Part shown: positions 1 to 10,180 of the stretch, piece by piece
How the letters are laid out: each line of letters begins with the position of its first letter
How positions within the stretch are numbered: the first letter of the stretch is position 1
From: Brienomyrus brachyistius
Taxonomy: Eukaryota > Chordata > Actinopteri > Osteoglossiformes > Mormyridae
Length of the DNA stretch: 64,000 bases
Reading direction: 5' to 3'
NCBI RefSeq assembly: GCF_023856365.1
Contig: NC_064544.1
Location: forward strand, 21,738,399 to 21,802,398
Made by a program: the position numbers and the translations under genes
Notes under the pieces: generated by a model
Databases searched by the model: none
What the model saw: only the letters and a program-made list of their open reading frames with translations
Told to the model about the DNA's origin: nothing

Positions 1-364
1 ATAGTCCACAATCCCAAAGATGCGTTTCCAAACCGAACTATTTAGGATCATGAGCTGTCCTGTTTGTCGGCGAAGTCTGAGACTTATATAACCCTCGTAA
101 AATAGGCTAGATAAAACCTGGGATATCTGCAAATTATAAGAGGGAGCGGATCGAGATAAATTTTCTTACAATGAGGAATAATTACAAGCAAAGCATTTAG
201 AATAAAATGATTATATATACATATGTTAAAAAGTCAAAAGTTTATATTACGGAATCAGCCTCTTTTCCCTCCAGCCAGGATATGTTTCTGTGGTTAAAGT
301 TTAACGCCCCCACGGCTTTAATGTAGAGATATTGAGATGATGTCCCAAATGCAATAGTTTGGTA
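1..364. other. Gene-free AT-rich stretch
   Basis: I see no gene, repeat family or RNA here. The sequence is AT-rich with few CpG dinucleotides and contrasts sharply with the CpG-rich block that follows. Confidence 0.5.
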
Positions 365-545
365 CTGATGCGCTCGTCCTCTTCCGTTGCCCCGGCGTCT
401 CCGTCAGCTCAGCCGAATCCAGCTGCAGTGAAAGCAGTCGGAGCGCCTCGCAGCCCCCGCCGACGGCTGAGAGTGACGGAGGCAGAGCGCCTGGAGAGGG
501 AGACTGGCGTGATGGAGGAGCGGGGCAACGGATTTAAGTGCTGCG
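365..545. promoter_or_regulatory. Short CpG-rich block, possible promoter or first exon
   Basis: About 18 CpG dinucleotides fall in roughly 180 bases, against almost none in the flanks. A plus-strand frame with an ATG at 368 stays open to a TAA ending at 550; its protein would be rich in Ser, Pro, Ala and Arg and resembles nothing I know. I find no convincing splice donor at its end. CpG clusters in vertebrates often mark unmethylated promoters or first exons, but this one is short. It could also be a GC-rich repeat remnant. Confidence 0.3.
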
Positions 546-1804
546 AGTAAATTGCATGCATTACGCTGACATTAACAATAACTACATTCTCATTTTATGT
601 TAAGTTATGTAGATAAATATTTTCCCCACTCCGTCCACTGTAGTTCCTATTTTTCTAGTGCAGTGTTGGGATTCCAGATATGTTAATTGCCTGTCCAGTT
701 AACGACCCCGTGTACATTTGACAGCGAAAAAAGTAATTCTTTTCCCATTATGAGAGACCCTTCTTGCGTTAAAAAAAATCGTGTTAAATTTGTCACATGG
801 AAGCCGAAACTGCTTTGTAGTTACTTTGTGGATATAGTTTGCTGGTTGATTTAAATTGATGCACTTCTGGAACATTAACATATTGATTCCACTCAATCTG
901 CGATCCAAAGTCACGCTCCAAAGGATCTTTCATGCTTTACGCCGCTTAATTACATAGCATTAACAACGGCAACTTAACATCCACTGTATTTCAGAGTAAT
1001 ATTTGGAAGAACCTGGATTTCAGCTGCTTTACTCAAAACTGATGGAAAGTAAAACCCTGTGTTTACCCTACCCGAGATATAGCCTTTGTTTCAGTGTCAC
1101 AGTCTAGTACTTGACACAGCCCCAATATACTATCAACACAAACGCGGTCAATTTACCATTGAGTGCCCCAATCCACCCCCCCCCCCCCCCCCTTGCTTAA
1201 AGTATTCCTCTTTCATCTCAAAATTTTAAGTGAATTAGAATGGTCACAGCACACTAGAGTTTAAACAGCGTTTCATATCCCAGGCTGCACTGGCTAATAG
1301 TTGTACCATGGAAATATTTACCTCAGTTCGCCCCCCAGGCACATATGACATGAACATTCCAGGGTTCCTGCTGTACCCCTGGGAAAATGATTGTTCCGGT
1401 CTGCCCTGTAGACAGAAATCAGTGGCAAAAAGTTGCAAAGGCCAACAGTCTGAACCAGTCTAGTGCCCAAAATAAGGTTTTATGGGGATGTGACTATGCA
1501 AGGATACCTGGCCTCATTTAGAAATACAAACTGATGTATATAAGTTATGAAAATGGTCTTAGGCAGGTTTTGCAATTCTGTGTAGGGACAGGGCTGCACA
1601 GCGGAAGAAGTTTCAGAGTTTCAGCACTGAACAGCGAGATCCCAAGAATATTATCGGATGTGTAAAAGATCCCACAGTCCCCGGCAAGGAAGCTCGCATC
1701 TCCCAGCTGGAACATAAATATCACTTCACAGCAGTGCAGCCCATCTAACGCTGGGCGTAAAGTTTATTTACGGGCTGGGGCCAAGCCGGCACTTCCGAAA
1801 GCTG

Positions 1805-1805
<1 letters not shown>
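546..1805. other. Gene-free stretch with a poly-C tract
   Basis: No gene seen. A run of about 16 C lies near 1177-1192. The rest is unique-looking AT-rich sequence with only chance open frames. Confidence 0.5.
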
Positions 1806-1845
<40 letters not shown>

Positions 1846-2137
1846 GTCGTGTAATCATATCTTTATGGGGACCACTCATTCATTTCTATGGGAAAAATGC
1901 TAATGCTAACTATGGGAACCGTAACCCCTACCCACTCCTAATCATAACCATAATTAACTAAGCAAAATACAATAGTTTTTGCATTTTTATTTTTTTCCTT
2001 ACAGTCACGGATTTTTATAAAAACTGGTCCCATAAGGTAAAAAAAAAAAAAAAAACGTGTATTCGTCACATTGTGGGGACATTTGGTCCCCACAAGGTAA
2101 GGTATACCTGGACCACACACACCAACACACACACAGA
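1806..2137 (+). mobile_element. MITE embedded in CA microsatellite, copy 1
   Basis: A (CA)n run leads into a 250-bp core and a second CA-rich run follows it. The core starts with a TTTATGGGGACC block and ends with GGTCCCCACAAGGTAAGG and GTATACC, an inverted copy of the 5' end seen best in the copy near 40580 (GGTATACCTATCCTTATGG). The shared internal block AAAAATGCTAAYGCTAACTA is present. A poly-A run at about 2039-2055 interrupts this copy, and the segment CAGTTTTCCCT plus following bases seen in the other copies is missing. No coding capacity. I infer a non-autonomous DNA transposon; the superfamily is unknown. Confidence 0.6.
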
Positions 2138-3866
2138 CGCGTGCACTTATCCCCAGCTTAGGCAGGAAGAAGCAGGTCTGACTGAAGGCAGATCCTACCT
2201 AGGAGCATGATGCCACAGATGCCAGAACTGGTGAAATCCTGCCCGTTAATAGCGCAGGGAGGGAGAGGCAGAGGCTGGACCCAGGAGTCAGCCTTGATCT
2301 GCGTTACCTTTCCTGTTCCCGCCCATTTCCCAGCTGTTTGCCGCCTTTCTTCCCCCATTTCTCCCCAGTTATGAAACTAGCCAACGATTTCAAGCCGTGC
2401 TGCCATAAGCTACTTTGAAAATGATGAAAGGCAAATTATGTTCACTTTTATCCCCTTAAAAAATATTTTACATTGCATCCCATACAAAAATGGGTCTTGA
2501 ACCCTGGTCATACTGAATGGAATGTTAATGCACATGAGCACTTTTCACAAATGAACGCAACCAACATTAACAGCCGGTCCTTAGCAGTACAGGTTATAAA
2601 CAGCCCACAGCTCTCTGGAGCTACTTAAAAATGCAAGATGTTACAAGATGTTAACCATAAGCAAATGGCTGCGAAGGAATATTTGGAATCGCTCTTCCCT
2701 GAACATTCTTTGTTCCACGTTTTACACTCGGTAACATCCACGCTCCTCGCTGCCTCACCAGAGCATCCGGTTACGGAGCTGCTGAAGGCCTTGATGTCCG
2801 TTTGCCTACCACCTCATTTCAGCCATTAGGCAGTCGTCTCCTTAAAGATGGGAATCTCGGGAAACATCCGACACGTCTCCTTCACTGTGCTGCTCGGCGC
2901 TGGAGCTGGAGGCCACATGCTGCTCCAGGGCACTGGGCTTGATGACCCGCCCACAGGCCCTGGAGCGCAGCTCGGACTGCCCACCGTCTAAAGCTCCCCC
3001 CTCCTCTCATGTACATCATTCATTCCCTTTGATGACAAACCCGGGACTCCACGCACATCCGCTAACCTTTACCTCTGTGGATGACGGGATGTGCGAGGTG
3101 CCCTCTTCCCCACAGGAGCCTGGCCCCAGGGCCCCAGGGCCCCATGTGACAGCATCCGGCTGGCAGCCCCGATTTGGCGTAACTCAGCCACATTCTGGGA
3201 TGTTGCGTGCAAATGTGGCCGCGTTAGAGACTGATCTGCGCTCTGACGTCCGTCCAGATGGGCCCCCAGATGGGGGTTCGACACTGACTCCACCTGAGGT
3301 CATTCCTGGCTGCGATCAAGGTGAACAGATAAGAAGAGCCTTGATTGAAAGCTAAACACAAGACTGATTCCTTTAGTGCTACACATCTGGGCTTGTGACC
3401 AAAACATTACCATACCGTAAAGAAAGGTATATTATATCCAGGCTTATTTATGGGCAAAATACCTTGAGAGCGCCTATTAAGGAGCTGTACGTTAAGCATA
3501 AATGCCATATATTAAACAAACAGCCATAGTTCACAGTTGGCAGCAATTAAACACGTTTAGAGGCTGTAAAGCAGGGAGGGGAAAGCCAGAGTACCTTATT
3601 CCTTACGCATATGAGTGAGGGCACCGATCGATCGCCAAGCCGCTCACGACACCTCGGGGGGCTGCTCACAGGCGTCTCACAGGTGTAATGGCTGTTATTT
3701 ATGATTTTGCCCTCTTTAATCGCACGGTAGCTTAATGGGTAGGAATGCAGCCTCATACCCGAAGGGCTCAACTCTCTGTCCCCAGCTCAGTTCTGAGTCT
3801 TACCATGTTTGTCTGGGTTTCTGCTCAGAGTCCAGCAACATGAAGATTGGGAGAATCAATGTGTTA
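2138..3866. other. No gene recognised; moderately GC-rich open stretch
   Basis: A plus-strand open frame of 138 codons (2939-3355) is Pro-rich and unlike any family I know. On the minus strand, about 2880-2990 gives an open stretch with the residues ACGRVIKPSALEQH, which looks protein-like but has no clear splice signals. Around 3725-3775 is a tRNA-like A box (TAGCTTAATGG) and a poor B box, possibly an old SINE head. None of these is enough to call a gene. Confidence 0.35.
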
Positions 3867-4210
3867 CCCTTAGTGTGTGCATGGGGCCTGAGCTGGGGGG
3901 CATCTCGACCTGGGTGTCCCCTGTCCCTTAGTGTGTGCACGGGCCTGAGCTGGGGGGCATCTCGACCTGGGTGTCCCCTGTCCCTTAGTGTGTGCACGGG
4001 GCCTGAGCTGGGGGGTATCTTGCCCTGGGTGTCCCCTGTCCCTTAGTGTGTGCACGGGGCCTGAGCTGGGGGGCATCTCGACCTGGGTGTCCCCTGTCCC
4101 TTAGTGTGTGCACGGGGCCTGAGCTGGGGGGTATCTTGCCCTGGGTGTCCCCTGTCCCTTAGTGTGTCCACGGGGCCTGAGCTGGGGGGCATCTTGCCCT
4201 GGGTGTCCCA
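3867..4210. repeat. 58-bp GC-rich minisatellite, about six copies
   Basis: Tandem units of 58 bases (one of 57) begin CCCTTAGTGTGTGCACGGGG and continue through GAGCTGGGGGG and CCTGGGTGTCCCC. Units differ mainly at CATCTCGACC versus TATCTTGCCC, and the two types alternate in part, suggesting a higher-order pattern. Because 58 is not a multiple of three, the open frames over the array shift between units and are not likely to be genes. Confidence 0.95.
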
Positions 4211-7049
4211 TGCCTCATGCTTACTGTCTTCTGGGATGGGCTGACAGCTCACCCTGACTCTGCTTAGCATTAAATGAATGGTTCTAAGGTAATTGATATA
4301 ATTGCTTAACTGGCACTTATTCAAAGTAGCTTTGTTTATGCAGCAGAACGCTTTACTGGTAAAATTCAGGTCAAGGTCCTTCCTCAGTGGTACCACAAAA
4401 GACCCAAGTGCAGAGCACACAGATTTAATGATTTACGTGAGGAAATGATGAGAAGTGCCCGCCAACACATCTTCTGAAGGGGCACAGACTTTCACTTTGT
4501 CTCTGATGGGCAGTACCAGTGCTGAAGCTTGCCTGGGCTCACCAAATGGCCTTCAACTGGTACTGATGACAGGTACCAGAATGTCATCCAGGGATTATAC
4601 TCAACCAACCCAGAGTAATAAGGCCAAATCCAAATCACAAGCAGATCCCTTGCAATTCAGCAGTTCAGTAACGCCTGACTCAGTACCTGATATAGATCCA
4701 CGAATGTGAGTCATATTCTGGGGAGGCAGGGTGATCTGCTTGCAGGGGTTACACCACCAGAGCCCCTCCCAGAACGTAAGCCAACAACCTAGTTTACGAG
4801 GCATTATTAGCCACCAAACTCTCTGATAGCTTCAAATTTGCTCAGCAGCCGTGACAAGCTTATCAGCTTGTACAGGCATGAAAATGTGACAAGTTAAACA
4901 CTATTAACATGTGATATATTAAATGGGAACAACAAATACAAGTTTTCACAGGTCTTACAGGCTTAGCGCCTCACGGATGTGACAGGTGTAATGAATTTAG
5001 CGGCTCTGCACTGATGTCTCCCAGGGCAGCAGAGGATGGATCTGGCACATGTGGTTTTTGGTAGCGAGGGACCAAGCAGAGGTGGTCCCAGGCAGGTCCA
5101 CGCGTTCCAACTGTGTCCTTGGATGAGTGATTGAAGCCGCAGTCGTGTCCCTCCCCACCTTTGGCTGCCATTCCGGACACGTTCTCTTCCTCTGGGTTTG
5201 CATTCAACCCATGTGCTTCCCAGCGGGCTGTTTGCGGCTCTGTCCGAAAGCTGTCAGGCGGTCACGGTGATGATAGACCGAGCTCGGCGCCAATAGCCTC
5301 CCCTGCCATGGCTGTTTCATAAAAGGGCCTTTTCAAGAAGAAGTCCTGCTCATTTTACGCCGACGGTCTGCTTTTGTGAATCGAGGCTGCTATAAATTTG
5401 GGGTGTAATCGGCGTGTTAATTCCCACATTTAAGCAATAAAGTAGCCCATAAAAGGAGATGGAGCGGCAGGTTGAGGAGCTAGTCTGGGTCACTCTGCGT
5501 CTTCCTCCATCCTCAGGGATACGACGGAACAGATGAACTGTTGGTGATTACGATTAAGACAAAGTTGAAGCCAGAATCCTACGCTGCCTCAAAATCTGCT
5601 TCATTCTCCAGATCGGAACTCGGCACGTTGGCAGAGGTTTGTGCTACTTTAAGGAAATGCTGCTTACTGGGACCTTTGTGGCTCCAAGGCACAGGATGCA
5701 AGGGGCTCCTCTGCTAAGCCATTTTACACTGGGGGGACTCTGTGAAACGGGCATATCGCAAATAAAACGTCTGCGATCAACAATGCAACAATACCCTGCT
5801 TTGCTTTTTTACCACTGCCGAAACCTTTAATGTATTAATAAACCCTAAATCGTAATGGCGTCATACACGATTCTTTAAATCTGGCTGCAGGGGCCTTTGT
5901 CGTGGCACACATCATCAGGTTTAACCGGGTGATGTTAAATCTGTAGATAATGTTCTGTTACATAAATGCATCTCCTGTCTGTACTTCAATACAAAGATGA
6001 ACAGCAGCCAATGGTGAAGCGTGAGATCTCTTTCTCTGGAGGAATGTGTGAAACAGACCAAAGCAGCAAGAATACACACAAACACAAAAGGTCTATAAGT
6101 GCGAAATGATTCAGAGCCACGTGCATGAATCTGTGTGGAGCAGATCCAGACACGTGGCAATGAGAGTACAGAGCGTAGCAATATCGCTAAAGAGGTTAAT
6201 GCCTGGTCACATATGTAACCTTCGAAGTTTGCATTCTGCTTACAGAGACAATTACACTTTTAACATACATGAAAGCAGGGTTTATCATTAGCAAAATAGT
6301 CTGGTTGCTATGAAGATAATTTCAGCGACAGTTGAATCATCAGTTGAGGTGACATACACCCTGCATCACATCGACCTGAGAACTAAATCATTTTTAGCTG
6401 AAATGACTGTGATCTCCAAAAAAAAATCAGACTCAGCTTCGGGAATATCGCAGAAGTGATATTCAACAAAGAAAAATGATTGATAAGCTTTTCATGGTAA
6501 TGCAAAATGTTATAGCCTTTCCAGAAGATTCTTTCCTTTAAAAAGATTAACCCTACTAATCAGCAGATCTGCTCTGTATAGGACCTTGCAAAGGACAAAG
6601 TAGTAATGACTTGCCACTGAGGCATGCTGGGGAATATTTGTATTCCATAGAAAATAGTCTTATGTAAAACACTGGCATGATTCAAAATACCAGAGAGATT
6701 ACCTGAGGAAAGGTTAGGTTTAAACCTATTAAAATGCTTAAAATGTAAATGTAAACTCGTGACTTTCTTTCATAAAACAATTAAATTTGACAAAATAATT
6801 AAATTTTTATTGTAAAAATAAGAAGTAAATGATTAACAGCCTCCTTTAATTCATTTAGAAGAACAATATTGTGCATTTGGAAACAATTGAATAGACACAC
6901 ACAACAGCTGTAATTATAAACATAATATATGCATTCTTTGTTCTGCTTACCTCGGGCAAGGTCATTGGGGGGAGGGGCCTATTCCATGCCACACACACCT
7001 CATATTTAAAAACTATCTAATATATCTATCCATCTAATATATCTGATTT
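4211..7049. other. Gene-free stretch
   Basis: No recognisable gene or repeat family. An 84-codon plus-strand frame (4455-4709), Ser/Thr-rich, is the best open stretch and has no support beyond its length. 6420-6950 is strongly AT-rich. Confidence 0.45.
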
Positions 7050-7155
7050 AGTACCCTGTCCAGGCTGTTCCCCACATTGTTCCCTATGCTTCCTTGGATA
7101 AACTCCAAGTGCTCCTTACCCTGTCCTCGATTAATGGTCAGAAATCTGATGGATG
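7050..7155 (+). mobile_element. Possible 3' fragment of the (GGAT)n-tailed SINE
   Basis: The sequence from CCCTGTCCAGGCTGTTCCCC through TATGCTTCCTTGGATAAACTCC resembles the 3' part of the SINE at 19852 (GGGTTGTTCCCTGCC, then CCATTGCTTCCGGGATAGGCTCC). The tail is lost. Strongly diverged, so the assignment is tentative. Confidence 0.35.
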
Positions 7156-9323
7156 TGTGGACTGGGGTTATGCAGAGTTAATTTACAGATGGATTTGCCT
7201 TTGTGTGCATTGTGTAGATGAGTCTATTTACTGTTCATGAAAGGCCTGGCGCACCATAGAAACCTCAGACTGTAACACAGGACAGTGTGTGCTCCTAAAT
7301 GTAACCATGTGACCAAATGATGAGCTAAGTGGGTCATCTGAACAAGCATTGAAAAGCCATTTCCACCAGTTCAAAGAGGATCTACAGAACCAGGACAGAG
7401 AAACTGTTTTACAGGCTCAAAGTGAGTCTCAAGAACTTGGGGTGAGAAACTGTCTTACCAGCACAGAAAGTGGGTCACCAGACCCAAGACTAAAGAAACT
7501 GTCTACATGTTTTCAGAACCGATATTCTGAGCATGGATGGACCCGTGGCAAACCCCTGCAATCAGCCTGCCCAAGGTGGGCTGGTGGCCGCCACACAGGG
7601 GCAATGCTGAAGTGATGCCAGTCTGTTGGCATTGTAATGGATTTGCCACCCACCGGCAGAGAGGCTGGCTCTTACTGCCAGTCCCTGTAATGCAGTGGAG
7701 GGGGGTGCATCACTGCAGGCGGGCGAACCTGATACAGGTGGCGTAGGGGCCGACAGGGGGCAGCCCATGGGGAGAACTGAAGCCGCTGGGTGAGCTATCT
7801 TATGGTAGGGCGGTGAAAAGGTGGTCCTGCTACTGTCATCTTCATATCTGGCTGCGACAACTAAAAGGCAGCCGTGCGAGTCAGGCCTCCTGCAGGCGGC
7901 CGGGTCCACGGGAGCAATGCTTCGGTCACGATGCAGGACGAGGCGGCTGCTGTCTTTACGCTACTGTGGCTCCTCCCAGTCACACAGACTCACGTACCGC
8001 TGCTCCCCGTAATCCGCTTCAGCTCTCCGTGAGAGCCCTCAATCCACGCCGTCTGAGGATACAAGCTGAAGTCGCCCAAATCTGATTGGAAAATGACCGG
8101 AAGTAAAAACCCCCAAATATTGTACACATGCGATATACTTTATAACAATGTTTCTTAATTGGGTCCTCAGGGACCCCCAGACGATCCAAGTTTATGCGGT
8201 GAAAAAGCGGCCTGTGTTGTATGGAGCTGGGAGGGAGAAAAATCGCGGACTGTCTGTCAGGCCCTGAGGACCGGGCTGGGAAACATTACTCTATAATATA
8301 ATGAAAGAGTTCACTGATGTTCATTTTGAATATAACGTGAATGTAACATCTTTCAGACAATTAAAAATGCACTCTGGAGAAAATAAAGCCTGACAATTTA
8401 GTGACAAGGAATAAATTAGTTTTTAAGGGTAAAGATAAAAATGGGATATTTTTATGAACAGCTTGGGGCATCACAAGTACACAGGATATCATCCTCTGTG
8501 TCTTCATTTCTTATTAGCAATATCCACAAATACGGTGAAGGCACTTTGCCATGTGGAGATAGCTATGAAATATTCTTGGCCAGATATTTTGCCAAGGGTT
8601 TAGGAAAAAATACAGGGCTTGTTATATTAAGCATGAATTAACAACAGATAGAGATATCGCAAAGTATATTCTTCTGAAACACAGCAAAGGTGTTTTTGTT
8701 ATTTTAAAAATGCATATTCATGAATAAAACATATAGCGTGATCTGTGTAGACCTATAAAGGAGACAGCACTGGTGTGATTGTGTTTATCACTTCAGGACA
8801 GAGGGTACATTACGTCTTTACCTTGCTGCTAAAATGCTACCGCGGTGAACATCAAGTGCTCGTCAAAGCAGCTATAATTCACAGATATGCTGGGAAACGT
8901 GTCTTGGGGCAGGAACTCAGCGGACCTTACAACTAAGGACGTCATCGCGGTATGCGGAAGGCTTTACATGTGCCTGTCTTCCCAAAATGCAATGTTTATT
9001 TAGTGATGGGTGGACTCTGAAGGACCTTCTTTAAGCTGCCATGGGTAGCTATTACAAAGCAATGAAGAGTAAGTCATCTGAGGACTACATTATTATGAGT
9101 TGGAAATTATTTTTTCATTTGTAAGAAGACCTTCACAAAGTCATAAGATTGCACACATATACCTATGAGAAGATTGCTCAATACACAAGGTTGTCTGTTT
9201 TATTTCTCTAAAGAAATAAATCTTTTTCCAGAAACTTTTTTTGAGGAATAAAGTTTTTTAAAAGGACACTTAAAAAGGCACTGGTAACAGGTGATTGAGG
9301 GACAGTGGAGGAAAGGCAGACAT
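7156..9323. other. No gene recognised; GC-rich block at 7537-8090
   Basis: The GC-rich part is open in several frames on both strands (up to 115 codons, minus strand 7562-7909), as expected from composition. One plus frame reads CWHCNGFATH near 7623, which superficially recalls a retroelement zinc knuckle (CX2CX4HX4C) but has the wrong spacing. The segment 7347-7510 repeats GAGAAACTGT three times in irregular spacing. From 8090 to 9323 the sequence is AT-rich with nothing recognisable. Confidence 0.35.
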
Positions 9324-10180
9324 ATGAACATAAGGAATTTACAAACGAGAGGAGGCCATTTGGCCCATCAAGCTCATTTGCGGAGAACTTAACTAATAGC
9401 TCAGAGTTGTTAAAATCTTATTTAGCTCTGATTTAAAGTACCCCAGGGTTTTAGCTTGTACTACACTAACAGGGAGACTATTCCGTACTCTAACTACATG
9501 CTGTGTAAAGAAGTGCTTCCTCAAATTTATTTTAAAATGTTCTCCTGTTAATTTCCACTTATGGCCACTAGTTGTAGTATTTAAACTAATATTGAAATAG
9601 CCATTTGGCTGAACAGCATCTAGACCTGTTAGAATCTTATATACCTGCATCATGTCCCCCCTTAGTCTCCTATGCTCGAGGCTAAACAGATTTGGCTCAG
9701 CTAACCTCTCCTCATAAGACATTCCTCTAAGACCAGGAATCATTCTCGTAGCCCTACGTTGCACCTTTTCCAAGGCAGCAATGTCCTTCTTAAGGTGTGG
9801 TGACCAAACCTGCACACAATATTCTAGGTGGGTCGTACCAAGGAATTATATAATTGTAGCATCACCTCCCTTGACTCAAACTCCACACACCTATTGCCTT
9901 TTTTTATTGCTTCCCCACACTGGTGAGAGTGGGGCATGGAAGCATCAATATACACACCGAGGTCTTTCTCATAATCAGCTTTACCTTTATTTCAGTGGAA
10001 CCCATAAAATATCTGTACTTAATATTTCTGCTCCCTGCATGGATTACCTTACATTCATTTACATTAAATTTCATTTGCCAGATATCAGCCCAGTTGCTAA
10101 TTCAATTGTAGCTTATGTGCTGCTAGTTCAGTATTTGCTTCACCACCCACCTTGGTGTGATCTGCAAATTTAACTAGACC
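9324..10180 (-). mobile_element. CR1/L2-like LINE, truncated 3' end
   Basis: The minus strand carries the last part of a non-LTR retrotransposon: a decayed reverse transcriptase block (FADH in place of FADD, followed by TKVGG, near 10145-10170), then the conserved C-terminal region, then the 3' end. The closing sequence (minus strand GATGGGCCAAATGGCCTCC, about 9350-9370) matches in kind the end of the plus-strand copy at 57240-58400, where GATGGGCTGAATGACCTCC is read. The 5' end is truncated, as usual for LINE insertions made by incomplete reverse transcription. Confidence 0.8.
9393..9815 (-). pseudogene. LINE reverse transcriptase C-terminal fragment
   Basis: A 140-residue open frame on the minus strand. 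Visible blocks are [20 protein letters not shown] near residues 10-29, [20 protein letters not shown] near 33-52, GDMMQVYKILTGLD next, and RKHFFTQHVVRVRNSLP near the end. This order is characteristic of the region after the palm and thumb in CR1/L2-type LINE polymerases; the polymerase copies element RNA at a nicked chromosomal target. The catalytic palm lies upstream and is mostly lost or decayed, so this is a fragment with no expected activity. The frame reaches its natural-looking end. The related fragment at 57907-58146 is shorter because of stop codons. Confidence 0.8.

Noticed and set aside
2880..2990. Minus-strand zinc-finger-like peptide CGRVIKPSALEQH
   Set aside because: Only one Cys and one His are in place and no splice sites border it.
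3735..4420. Repetitive open frames on both strands
   Set aside because: They lie on the 58-bp minisatellite and shift frame from unit to unit.
7616..7660. CWHCNGFATH as a retroelement zinc knuckle
   Set aside because: The spacing is CX2CX5H, the last Cys is missing and the frame has no other gag features.
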